In this document: in pieces, positions 49,945-57,915 of the stretch
Layout of the letters: the number at the start of each line of letters is the position of its first letter
Numbering within the stretch: position 1 is the stretch's first letter
Origin: Chloroflexota bacterium
GTDB lineage: Bacteria; Chloroflexota; JAJPGV01
Reading direction: 5' to 3'
Length of the DNA: 58,713 bases
Assembly: GCA_021325635.1 (NCBI GenBank)
Contig: JAJPGV010000009.1
Coordinates: forward strand, 1-58,713
Program-made: the position numbers and the translations under genes
The notes under the pieces: model-generated
The model's input: the letters and a program-made list of their open reading frames with translations, nothing else
What the model was told of the DNA's origin: nothing
The model's database searches: none

Positions 49945-50160
49945 TTAGGCCGCCGACTCCTGGAAATAGCGCCGAACAATCGCGACCAGCTGAATGCCGC
50001 CCTGCCCGCGACCCTTTTCGTGCAGGCCCACGGTTTCCCAACCTCGTTCCGCCCATGTGCGCAGGAGGGCGGCTCTGGCAGAGCCCGATACGTGCCCCAC
50101 GGGGATCTCCCGATACTCAACGTGGTTGGTCAGGATTTCCTGGGTGTTGGTCATCATCAT
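49945..50160 (-). CDS. Conserved small protein, function unknown
   Basis: 71 residues from ATG 50160 with AAGGAGGTG 6 nt upstream; three ATGs lie in a row. It contains YREIPVGHVSGSARAALLRTWAERGWETVGL and a C-terminal GGIQLVAIVRRYF. The pattern resembles a small alpha/beta fold. I do not recognise it. It is divergent from the moxR gene, 117 bp between starts. Confidence 0.6.
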   Translation of the reverse strand: MMMTNTQEILTNHVEYREIPVGHVSGSARAALLRTWAERGWETVGLHEKGRGQGGIQLVAIVRRYFQESAA

Positions 50161-50263
50161 CACGCACCTCCTTCTTGTCTTCAGCCACACCTTACGCCCG
50201 CTTGCCGCACATGTCTGTGCCAGATGCGTTGCAAATCCGCACACGGCGAAGCGAATGGGCGCG

Positions 50264-50269
50264 TACCAT
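50264..50269 (+). promoter_or_regulatory. TACCAT box 8 nt before the moxR start
   Basis: TACCAT is followed by 8 nt and the ATG at 50278, with no Shine-Dalgarno. It follows the same rule as the boxes before nfo, mnmG and gyrA. Confidence 0.35.
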
Positions 50270-50277
50270 TTGGGACT

Positions 50278-51231
50278 ATGAGCCGGCAGGGCGCTGATAC
50301 ACAGGCGGGCCTCGAAGCGCTGCTGGACAGCGTCGACAGCGTCATCGTGGGCAAGCGACAGGTTGCCCGTCTGCTGCTGGTGGCCCTGTTGTGTGAGGGG
50401 CACGTCCTTATCGAAGACGTGCCCGGCGTTGGCAAGACGCTCATGGCCAAGACGCTGGCAGCCTCGCTCGATTGCTCCTTTCGGCGGCTGCAGTTCACTC
50501 CCGATCTTCTGCCCTCGGACGTCACCGGCTCGCACGTGTTCAATCAACAGAACGCCCAATTCGAGTTCCGCCCGGGCCCGGTCTTCGCGAACATCCTGCT
50601 GGCCGACGAGATCAACCGCGCCACGCCTCGCACCCAGTCCGCCCTGCTGGAGGCGATGGAGGAGCGTCAGGTCAGCGCGGACGGCGTGACCTTCGCCCTG
50701 CCCCGGCCTTTCTTGGTGGCGGCTACGCAGAACCCCGTGGAGCTGGAGGGCACCTTCCCGCTGCCGGAAGCGCAGCTCGACCGCTTTCTGTTGAAGATCC
50801 ACGTCGGTTACCCTGGGGAGGCGGAGGAGGCGCTGATCCTCGAGCGCTTTGCTGCTTCGGATCCCCTACCAGCTGTTCGGCCAGTGCTCTCCGGAGCCGA
50901 CTTGGCCGTGTGGCGCCTCCGCAGGGGTGAGGTGCTCGTTGCCGACGACGTACGCGCTTACCTCCTCCGGCTGGTGCGCTCCACGCGAGATCATCCGGAC
51001 CTGTCGCTCGGAGCCAGCCCCCGTGCGGCGCTGGCGCTTTACCGGGCTAGCCAGGGCTGGGCGCTGCTCGAGGGCCGCGATTTCGTGATCCCGGACGACG
51101 TGAAGCTGCTGGCGCCCGCTGTGCTTTCGCACCGGTTGAGCCTCAGCGCGGCCGCCCGGCTGCGAGGCTCTTCGGCGGACGCTGTGGTGCGAGGGCTGTG
51201 CGATTCGATCCCGGTACCCGTTGAGGGCTGA
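50278..51231 (+). CDS. MoxR-family AAA+ ATPase
   Basis: 317 residues. It is a chaperone-like ATPase that helps assemble or activate a partner containing a von Willebrand or DUF58 domain. Walker A is EDVPGVGKTLMAK, Walker B is LLADEINRATPRTQSALLEAMEE, and sensor 1 is LVAATQNPVELEGTFPLPEAQLDRF. The C-terminal lid has ALYRASQGWALLEGRDFVIPDDV and HRLSL. The two downstream genes (DUF58, DUF4129) complete the usual MoxR membrane module. Confidence 0.93.
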   Translation: MSRQGADTQAGLEALLDSVDSVIVGKRQVARLLLVALLCEGHVLIEDVPGVGKTLMAKTLAASLDCSFRRLQFTPDLLPSDVTGSHVFNQQNAQFEFRPGPVFANILLADEINRATPRTQSALLEAMEERQVSADGVTFALPRPFLVAATQNPVELEGTFPLPEAQLDRFLLKIHVGYPGEAEEALILERFAASDPLPAVRPVLSGADLAVWRLRRGEVLVADDVRAYLLRLVRSTRDHPDLSLGASPRAALALYRASQGWALLEGRDFVIPDDVKLLAPAVLSHRLSLSAAARLRGSSADAVVRGLCDSIPVPVEG

Positions 51232-51275
51232 GCCGGCCGCCAGGTGATGCCAAGCCCCGGGCTGCAGGCCATTCG

Positions 51276-52496
51276 ATGATCAATCGCTATTGGCTGCTCA
51301 TCCTCGCCCTCGCCGTTGCCCTGGGCGTGTGGCTGGGACAGCCGCTGCTGACGCTAGGCGGATTGTTCGGTCTCCTGCTGGCGGGCTCAGAGCTGCTGTG
51401 GACACGCCACTGCCTTACCGGCGTGGAGTACGAGCGCAGCCTCAGCCGCTCGCATGCCGCTTGGGGCGAGGATCTGACGCTCACGGTACGCATCGCCAAC
51501 CGTAAGCTGCTTCCGCTGACCTGGCTGCTGACCCAGGACATGGTCCCCGTAGCGCTGCCCTTCGAGCGCCGCCACGTAGTCGATGGTGCGGAGGGATCGC
51601 GCTGGGCCTATGTGCGGAACCTGCTGCCGATGTTGCCCTACGAACAGGTCGTGCGCCGTTACACGATCCCCTGCCGCCACCGTGGGCGGTTCGAGTTCGG
51701 CCCGGCCAAGGTGGAGTCCGGGGATCTGCTTGGCTATTCCACTCGCACGCTGAACGCCTCGGCGATCGATTCTCTAATCGTCTATCCCAAGCTGTTCGAG
51801 CTCGACCTTCCGGCTCCCGCGTCGCGGCGCATAGCCGGGCCGCAGGCGCTCAAGCGCACGCTGCTGCCCGATCCCAGCCGGACGATCGGCTTGCGTGGGT
51901 ACCAGCCCGGCGACCCCCTGCGACACGTGGACTGGCGTTCCAGCGCGCGAAGCCGCGAGCTCCAGGTGCGCATCTTCGAGCCCACTACGGACCTGGCGCT
52001 GGCCATCTTCCTGAACTTCCGGGTGCGGCCCGCCTGGGGCGACTTCGATGACCCGCAGCTCGAGTTTGCAATAAGCCTGGCTGCTTCCCTGGCCCGTTGG
52101 GCGCTCAACCGAAAATACCCCACCGGCATGTTTGGCAACGGCGCGCACGAGGATACCGGCGCCGTCCGTGTGCCCATGAGCGGCGATCCCGACCAGGCTC
52201 GCCGCATTCTGGAAGCGCTCGCCCTGGCGTCTCCCTTTGGCCGCAAGACGATCGCCCAGGTCATGCTCGATGAAGCGGCGCAGCTGCCCTTCGAAGCCAG
52301 CGTCGTCCTGATCACGGCCAGCTTCGATCGGCTGCTGCTCACGGCCATGGAGGAGGTCCAGCGGCGCCGGCCGCTGACGGTCTGGTACGTCAAAATGCCG
52401 TCCTCGCCGGCGGTGCATCTACCCGGTTTCAATACGCTGACCGTGGATTACGACGAACAGTGGATGGAGCGTGAGCAGCTACAGCTGGCCGCGTGA
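51276..52496 (+). CDS. DUF58 (VWA-like) protein
   Basis: 406 residues. Two membrane helices at the N-terminus (WLLILALAVALGVWL, LGGLFGLLLAGSELLW) are followed by a beta-rich segment and the DUF58 core with the marker GLRGYQPGDPLRHVDWRSSARSRELQVRIFEP (about 205-240). DUF58 proteins are the typical partner of MoxR ATPases. The stop overlaps the start of the next gene by 26 nt, which indicates translational coupling. Confidence 0.92.
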   Translation: MINRYWLLILALAVALGVWLGQPLLTLGGLFGLLLAGSELLWTRHCLTGVEYERSLSRSHAAWGEDLTLTVRIANRKLLPLTWLLTQDMVPVALPFERRHVVDGAEGSRWAYVRNLLPMLPYEQVVRRYTIPCRHRGRFEFGPAKVESGDLLGYSTRTLNASAIDSLIVYPKLFELDLPAPASRRIAGPQALKRTLLPDPSRTIGLRGYQPGDPLRHVDWRSSARSRELQVRIFEPTTDLALAIFLNFRVRPAWGDFDDPQLEFAISLAASLARWALNRKYPTGMFGNGAHEDTGAVRVPMSGDPDQARRILEALALASPFGRKTIAQVMLDEAAQLPFEASVVLITASFDRLLLTAMEEVQRRRPLTVWYVKMPSSPAVHLPGFNTLTVDYDEQWMEREQLQLAA

Positions 52497-53874
52497 TGGG
52501 CTGATCCCGGCCGCCAGTGCCCTGCTGGAATCGCTTTGGGCTGCTCCCTGGATCGGCTTCTACATGGCCACCAGCACCGATCAGGGGGACTTCCGCTATC
52601 CCTTCCCGTGGGTCCTGGCGCTGCTGCTCGTGCCCACCGTCATCGGGCGCTGGCTCGATCGCTCGTTCTGGGGACCGCGTCTTCTGCGGCAGTACGGCCT
52701 CACCGTCCTCGTGCTTGGCCTGTTCGTCCCCTTCGTAGTGCAGTATCACGACGTCGCGTCGTCGTGGCTGGTGGCCGCCATCCTGCTTGGCAGGGGCATC
52801 TGGCTGGCGGTGGGGGACGTCACGTCCGAGTCAGCTGCCGGCTGGTTTCTGGCGGGCCTCGGCGCATTTCTCGCGCTGCTCGCTCTCCAGCTTCAGGGTA
52901 CGCCGGCCGGCTTCGAGGGGGACGTGGCAGGACTTGGACCGGCGCTGGCGCTGTACCTCTTCGCCGGGCTGGCGTGGGTGGCGTTGGTACGACAAGACGA
53001 GATGGAAGAGCTGGCCTTCCGCCGCTCTTCGCACAGTCTGAACGTGCCGTGGGTGCTGCTGCTGGGCGCGATCAGCGCTGTCATGGTATCCGTCACCGCC
53101 GCGGCCAGCTCAGCCGGTCAGCCTTTGATCGCGGCCCTCGAGCTGCTGCTGGCTGCCGTGCTGCGTCTCATCTGGCAGATCGCTACTCAAATCGCGATAT
53201 GGATCCTGCCGGCTATCGTCTGGCTGCTTAGCAAGATCCCGCTGCCGCCGGTTCGGGCACTGGCACGGAGCTCGCAGAGCCGTCGCCCTCTGCTCGATCG
53301 CGGTGGTGACCTGCCGCTGCTGCAATGGCTGCAGGATCATCTGCCACTCCAGTACGTGTTAGCCCTGGCCGGCGGCGTGGTCGTCGTCCTGCTGGCCTGG
53401 TGGCTGACCTACCGCTTCCGGGGAATGCTGGCCGAAGGGCCGGCCGACGAGGAGCGGACCTCGCTGTGGTCGTGGCGGCTGTTCTGGCAGCAGCTCCGAG
53501 CCGCTGTCGCGGGTATGAGGCTGTCCCTTCCTTCGCCCGGATCGGTGCACCCTGCGCGCGGGTCTGCTGTCGATGCTCGGCCAGCCCTCCATTCCGTCCG
53601 CCAGCTCTACGCGGCCGTCCTGGCCTGGTGCGCGCAGCATGAGCGTCCGCGTCACCTCGCTCAGACACCGTTCGAGTTTGCCCACACGCTGCGGGAGGAG
53701 ACGGCACCCGATCTGGCCGACGACCTTACCGCGGCCTACGTTCGTGTGCGCTACGGCCAATCAGAGCCGCCGGATGCGCCTGCCCTCATCGCCCGCTGGG
53801 AACGCTGGCAGGCCGCTGCCCTTCAGCTGAAGGATGCGTCCGATACGGAGGACAGGCGCAGTGCGGAGCAGTGA
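52471..53874 (+). CDS. Membrane protein with C-terminal DUF4129 domain
   Basis: 467 residues from a GTG. About seven or eight membrane helices lie in two groups: 45-245 and one at about 290-310 (VLALAGGVVVVLLAWWLTYRF). The C-terminal DUF4129 domain (385-460) has VRQLYAAVLAWCAQHERPRHLAQTPFEFAHTL and LTAAYVRVRYGQ. In related operons a transglutaminase domain sits upstream of DUF4129; here it is absent, so this is a trimmed version. Confidence 0.82.
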   Translation: MSSYSWPRDGLIPAASALLESLWAAPWIGFYMATSTDQGDFRYPFPWVLALLLVPTVIGRWLDRSFWGPRLLRQYGLTVLVLGLFVPFVVQYHDVASSWLVAAILLGRGIWLAVGDVTSESAAGWFLAGLGAFLALLALQLQGTPAGFEGDVAGLGPALALYLFAGLAWVALVRQDEMEELAFRRSSHSLNVPWVLLLGAISAVMVSVTAAASSAGQPLIAALELLLAAVLRLIWQIATQIAIWILPAIVWLLSKIPLPPVRALARSSQSRRPLLDRGGDLPLLQWLQDHLPLQYVLALAGGVVVVLLAWWLTYRFRGMLAEGPADEERTSLWSWRLFWQQLRAAVAGMRLSLPSPGSVHPARGSAVDARPALHSVRQLYAAVLAWCAQHERPRHLAQTPFEFAHTLREETAPDLADDLTAAYVRVRYGQSEPPDAPALIARWERWQAAALQLKDASDTEDRRSAEQ

Positions 53875-53977
53875 CGTGAGGGAGCACTAAGCCGCACTGC
53901 ACAGGCTGTCATCGTCAGGATGACGGAGCGGTTGCTCGCGAATGCTCGTTGGCGATGGCTGCGGGGACCTGACGCGG

Positions 53978-55102
53978 CTATCGCGTCGCTGCACGCTCGA
54001 AGCGATGGGGGGAATAGGGACTGAGGTCGAGGTCGAGCGGCTGGCCGAGGACGAGCTGAGCCATCAGTTTGCCGGTCAGGGGGCCAAGCAGTACGCCGTT
54101 GCGGTAGTGGCCTCCGGCGACGAAGAAGCCCTCGGCGTCGCCGGCGGGACCGATCAGCGGCAGGCGATCCGGGGTGGCTGGGCGCAGGCCGGCCCAGGCG
54201 GCGGCCAGCGGCAAGCAGGCCAGCTCCGGAAGGAGCATGCTGCCGGACTGCACGAGCCCGGCGATGGCGCCCAGCGTTGGCCGCGCATCGAACGTGGGCT
54301 CCTCGGTGGCACCGATGAGGATCCGGCCGCCGGCCCGGGGCACCACATAGCCCGCCGGCCCCCAGATGATGTGTGCGGGCCTCCAGCCTTCGCTCGAAAA
54401 GCCGGAGACGATCTGGCCTTTTACGGGACTCACCGGCGGCCGTTCGCCGGGAACGTCGACGAAGGCCGACCAGGCGCCGGCAGCCAGCACCACGGCGCCC
54501 GCTATCACCAGCCCAGCCGGCGTCTGCACGCCGCGTACGCGGCCATGGTCATGCACGACCGCCGTCGCCGTGGCGCCCTCGCGCACGTCCGCGCCGTAGC
54601 GCCTGGCGAGCGCTGCCGCGGCCCGCACCAGGCGGCGGCTGTGCACCTGCGCCTCGTCCGGCAGCCAAAGCGCACCGGCCGCGGAGGGTGACAGGCTCGG
54701 CTCCAGCGCTCTTGCTTCCCGCGGCTCCAGCCAGTCGACCGCCAAGCCCTGCTCACGCTGCCAGCGCGCACGATCGCGCAGCTCATCGCGCTCCGGCTCG
54801 CTGAGCGCCACGCGCAGCACTCCGGTCCGGCGATATTCAACGTCGATGCCAGTCTCGCCGTGCAGCAGATCCGCGACCTGGCCGTACCCTGAGCGGGCGG
54901 CGAGAAGGAGACGCAGCCAGTCGCTCGGCTCGTGCGCTTCACTCTGGGGCGCCAGCATCCCGGCGGCCGCCCACGTTGCCCCGGCGCCGATGCGCTCACG
55001 TTCCAGTAGGACGACCTTAGCGCCGCTTCGAGCCAACTCCGCCGCGGTGGCGCAGCCGACGATGCCGCCGCCGATGACGGCGCAGTCGTACGAGGAGGTC
55101 AT
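53978..55102 (-). CDS. thiO: Glycine oxidase ThiO
   Basis: 374 residues. It is an FAD enzyme that oxidises glycine to iminoglycine (dehydroglycine), which thiazole synthase ThiG uses. The N-terminal FAD motif is CAVIGGGIVGCATAAELARSGAKVVLLERERIG, followed by GATWAAAGMLAPQSEA and, near the C-terminus, WAGLRPATPDRLPLIGP and GHYRNGVLLGP. The ATG overlaps the stop of the thiS-thiG gene (ATGA), so translation is coupled. The presence of ThiO fits aerobic thiazole synthesis. Confidence 0.93.
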   Translation of the reverse strand: MTSSYDCAVIGGGIVGCATAAELARSGAKVVLLERERIGAGATWAAAGMLAPQSEAHEPSDWLRLLLAARSGYGQVADLLHGETGIDVEYRRTGVLRVALSEPERDELRDRARWQREQGLAVDWLEPREARALEPSLSPSAAGALWLPDEAQVHSRRLVRAAAALARRYGADVREGATATAVVHDHGRVRGVQTPAGLVIAGAVVLAAGAWSAFVDVPGERPPVSPVKGQIVSGFSSEGWRPAHIIWGPAGYVVPRAGGRILIGATEEPTFDARPTLGAIAGLVQSGSMLLPELACLPLAAAWAGLRPATPDRLPLIGPAGDAEGFFVAGGHYRNGVLLGPLTGKLMAQLVLGQPLDLDLSPYSPHRFERAATR

Positions 55103-56094
55103 TCGACCAGGACCGGCACGCCAGTTTGCGGGCTGGACGCCGCGGCCAGGGCGCGCATCTCCATGCGGCCGGCGAGATACCCCTGCCGGCCGGCTTCGAC
55201 GGCCAATCGCATGGCCGCCGCCATTCTGGCCGGCTGCTGGGCCTTGGCAATGGCGGTGTTGATCAGGCAGGCGTCCGCTCCCAGCTCCATCGCCTGCGCG
55301 GCGTCCGAGGGCGTGCCAATGCCGGCGTCGACCACGACCGGCGCTTTCACGCGGTCGACGATCCAGCTGATGCTGGCGCGGTCCTGAAAGCCCCGGCCGG
55401 AGCCAATCAACGAGGCCAGCGGCATGACTGCCGCGGCGCCGGCATCCTCCAGCCGCAGCGCGGTGATGAGATCCGGGCTGGTGTAGGCCAGTACCACGAA
55501 GCCCTCGTCCACCAGCGTCCTGGTCGCTTCCACCGTGCCGCCCACGTCCGGCCACAGCGTGGCCATGTCGCCGATGACCTCGAGCTTGATCCAGTTGGTG
55601 CCGGTGGCTTCGCGAGCCAGCCGGGCCATGGTGACAGCCTGTTTGGCAGTCGTCGCGCCGGCGGTGTTGGGCAGCAGTTGATAGCGTTTCAAGTCGAGGT
55701 GCGGCAGGATGTCCAGCCCATTGCCGGACCCATCCAGGTCCATGTAGCGGATGGCCACGGTGACCATCTCGGTGCCCGAGCTCTCGAGCGCCGCCTTCAT
55801 TGCCTCGGACGACTCGTATTTGCCGGTTCCCAGGAAGAGGCGCGAGTTGAAGGCCCGCCCGGCGATCAGCAGTGGCTGGTCGTCTGTCTCGGAGCCGCCC
55901 GCCACGGCGCGGACCACGTCTACCTGGTCGCCTTCGCGCAACGCTACCGCCGTCCAGCGGGCGCGCGGCACCACCTCGCCGTTCACGGCCACCGCCACTC
56001 GGTCGTCGGGGATGCCGCGAACGTCGAGAAACGTTCGAACATCGGGAGCGGCCAGCTCCAGATCACACGGTTGTTGGTTGACGATCAGGCGCAT
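55099..56094 (-). CDS. thiSG: ThiS-ThiG fusion (sulfur carrier and thiazole synthase)
   Basis: 331 residues from an ATG with AGGAGG 6 nt upstream. Residues 1-67 are a ThiS beta-grasp domain that ends VVRAVAGG (Gly66-Gly67). ThiG follows from about residue 75 with LLIAGRAFNSRLFLGTGKY, LPNTAGATTAKQAVTMARLA, the Schiff-base Lys in NWIKLEVIGD, and VMPLASLIGSGRGFQDR. In separate proteins the ThiS C-terminal Gly becomes a thiocarboxylate; here the Gly-Gly is internal (followed by SETDDQ), so either the linker is cut or the chemistry differs. The gene overlaps thiE by 32 nt and thiO by 4 nt. Confidence 0.95.
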   Translation of the reverse strand: MRLIVNQQPCDLELAAPDVRTFLDVRGIPDDRVAVAVNGEVVPRARWTAVALREGDQVDVVRAVAGGSETDDQPLLIAGRAFNSRLFLGTGKYESSEAMKAALESSGTEMVTVAIRYMDLDGSGNGLDILPHLDLKRYQLLPNTAGATTAKQAVTMARLAREATGTNWIKLEVIGDMATLWPDVGGTVEATRTLVDEGFVVLAYTSPDLITALRLEDAGAAAVMPLASLIGSGRGFQDRASISWIVDRVKAPVVVDAGIGTPSDAAQAMELGADACLINTAIAKAQQPARMAAAMRLAVEAGRQGYLAGRMEMRALAAASSPQTGVPVLVE

Positions 56095-56752
56095 GCGATT
56101 CCTCCTGGGGAAATGGGTGCTTTGGGCGGAACGGCGAGGCCTCCAGGGCCTCGCGCAGCTCGGCGGCGGCCATCGCTGGCTTGGGAGCGGACAGGATGGC
56201 GGAAATGAGGGCGATGCCGGCACAGCCGGTGGCTAGGACCTCGTGCAGGTTGGCCCGTCCGATGCCGCCGATGGCCAGGACCGGCACCTCGACCGCCTCG
56301 ACGATGGATGCCAGCTCGCGGACGCCCCTCGGCTCCAAGCCGGGCTTGGACAACGTTGGGAACACGTGGCCGAAGGTCAGGTAATCGGCCCCCGCGGCGG
56401 CTGCCGCGATCGCTTCCTCCAGTCCGTGCACCGATCTCCCCACCAGCAGCCTCGGGCGAGCGATGGCCCGTGCGGCTTCGACGGGAAGGCTTTGTCCCGC
56501 TAGGTGAACGCCGTCGGCCGAGGTGGCTAAGGCAACGTCGAGCCGGTCGTTAATCGACAGCCGGACGCCCGCTTGTGCCGTAATCCGGCGGAGCTCTCTG
56601 GCCTGGCCGTAGGCGCTCAGCGCGGAGCTCGCTTTGTCGCGCAGCTGCACCCAGTGGACGCCTCCCTGGCATGCCAGGTCAACCGCGTTAGCCAGCTCGG
56701 CGAACGTGCGTCGCGGCTCCGTGATCAGGTGGATCTGGAACTTGGTGGACAC
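56063..56752 (-). CDS. thiE: Thiamine-phosphate synthase
   Basis: 229 residues from a GTG. It joins the thiazole and pyrimidine phosphates to thiamine phosphate. The barrel shows HLITEPRRTF, VHWVQLRDKASS, LSINDRLDVALATSADGVHLAGQSLP, LLVGRSVHG, DYLTFGHVFPTLSKPG and VLAIGGIGRANLHEVLATGCAGIALISAI. The start codon is only 4 nt after the P1 stem of the TPP riboswitch. The last 32 nt overlap thiSG. Confidence 0.95.
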   Translation of the reverse strand: MSTKFQIHLITEPRRTFAELANAVDLACQGGVHWVQLRDKASSALSAYGQARELRRITAQAGVRLSINDRLDVALATSADGVHLAGQSLPVEAARAIARPRLLVGRSVHGLEEAIAAAAAGADYLTFGHVFPTLSKPGLEPRGVRELASIVEAVEVPVLAIGGIGRANLHEVLATGCAGIALISAILSAPKPAMAAAELREALEASPFRPKHPFPQEESHAPDRQPTTV

Positions 56753-56756
56753 TCCG

Positions 56757-56850
56757 GAACGCTTCCCTCCGCTGGCATTACCCAGATCAGGTCCTGGGGT
56801 ACGAGGACTCAGTCCGCCCCGTTCTCAGCCCGAAGGCACCCCCAGCGCTC
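56757..56850 (-). ncRNA. TPP riboswitch (THI box)
   Basis: Read on the minus strand, the element contains the conserved GGGGGTGCC, GGCTGAGA, and ACCTGATCTGGGTAATGCC followed by GCGGAGGGAAG. These are the P3/P2 and P4/P5 core of the TPP aptamer. P1 pairs GAGCGCT (56850-56844) with AGCGTTC (56763-56757) over 7 bp, one wobble included. It controls thiE-thiSG-thiO. The aptamer's own GGAGGG is the best available Shine-Dalgarno for the thiE GTG at 56752, so control is probably translational. Confidence 0.95.
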
Positions 56851-56863
56851 TGCTGCGACCCTC

Positions 56864-56869
56864 AGTCTA
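56864..56869 (-). promoter_or_regulatory. TAGACT -10 box of the thi operon
   Basis: TAGACT on the minus strand lies about 14 nt upstream of the first base of the aptamer P1 stem (56850), so transcription would begin about 7 nt before the aptamer. The -35 region inside the end of the kinase gene is weak. Confidence 0.4.
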
Positions 56870-56886
56870 GCAAAGGGCGGCATGGA

Positions 56887-57879
56887 TCAGCCGTGATGCG
56901 CCAGCTGAGCCAGCACGCCGAGCGCGGCCAGCACGGCGAACGTCAGCAGCACGATGACCAGCGTGCGCCGTAAGCTCGGCATGGGCCCGACCGGCGGGGG
57001 AAGCGTGAGCCAGTCGTCGCTGGGTGCCCAGGCGAACGCGGCGGGGTCCAGATCGTGGTATCGCGAGAGATCCTCCAGGAGCTCGGTCATGGACTGATAG
57101 CGCTCTTTTGGGTCGCGCCGGATGGCCTTGGCCACGATACCGTCCAGCGCAGGAGAGACGTCCTCCCGGAGTGTGCGCGCGCGACGCGCTTCCGCCTCCA
57201 CGTGCAGCCGCATGATGTCGATGGCGTTGTCGCCAGAGTACGCCCTGGCGCCCGTCAGCATCTCGAAGAGCATGGCGCCCAGAGCGTAGACGTCGGTGCG
57301 GGCGTCGCCGCGCTCGCCGCGGATCTGCTCGGGCGCCATGTAGTCGGGTGTTCCGACGGCTTCCGATAGGGGACCCCAGGTGACGCGCCTGGCTCCCTGC
57401 AGCAGCGCAATGCCGAAGTCGAGCAGCTTGGTCTTGCCGTTGGCCGTGATGAGCAGGTTCTCTGGTTTCAGGTCGCGATGGATGATGCCCGCCGCGTGAC
57501 ACGCTGCCAAGGCGCTGCCGATCTGCTGGGCGAGCTCCACCGCCCGTTCTTCGGGCAGGGGCGCCTCGCGGTCGACAAAGCGGCGAAATGATTCGCCCTC
57601 GACGTATTCCAGCGCGCTGTATGGGGCTGCCCCGTTGATCTGGCCGCTGCCGAGGAAACGCTGGATGCCGGGGTGGTTGAGCTTGGCCCCAATGGCCAGC
57701 TCCCGTTGATAACGGCTGTAGGTGGCCATGTCGCCCAGCATGCTGGCAAATGGCACCTTCAGCACCACCAGATCGCCACTGTCGCAATCCCGCGCCCGAA
57801 AGCTCTCGCTCATGCCGCCTTCGGCCAGTAGATCGACGACCTCGTACTTGCCCACCCTTTGGCCGGGCTCGAGCCTCAC
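56887..57879 (-). CDS. Membrane-anchored Ser/Thr protein kinase
   Basis: 330 residues from a GTG. The Hanks-type kinase domain (11-270) has LLAEGGMSESFRA, Lys41 in LVVLKV, catalytic HRDLKPEN (Asp136), DFG (Asp154), GTPDYMAPEQIRG and RTDVYALGAMLFEMLTG. A proline-rich linker (WLTLPPPVGPMP) and one membrane helix (RTLVIVLLTFAVLAALGVLAQLA, about 304-326) follow. There is no PASTA or other extracellular sensor domain after the helix. The neighbour upstream on the same strand is a Rieske oxygenase gene, 36 nt away. Confidence 0.95.
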   Translation of the reverse strand: MRLEPGQRVGKYEVVDLLAEGGMSESFRARDCDSGDLVVLKVPFASMLGDMATYSRYQRELAIGAKLNHPGIQRFLGSGQINGAAPYSALEYVEGESFRRFVDREAPLPEERAVELAQQIGSALAACHAAGIIHRDLKPENLLITANGKTKLLDFGIALLQGARRVTWGPLSEAVGTPDYMAPEQIRGERGDARTDVYALGAMLFEMLTGARAYSGDNAIDIMRLHVEAEARRARTLREDVSPALDGIVAKAIRRDPKERYQSMTELLEDLSRYHDLDPAAFAWAPSDDWLTLPPPVGPMPSLRRTLVIVLLTFAVLAALGVLAQLAHHG

Positions 57880-57915
57880 CCCTTCTCTCTTCTCGCCCGG
57901 TGCCGAGTGGGCTGG

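Noticed and set aside
53908-53924. GTCATC-GTCAG-GATGAC hairpin between the DUF4129 and thiO stops
   Set aside because: A 6-bp stem without a T-run; possible weak terminator, but not enough to annotate.
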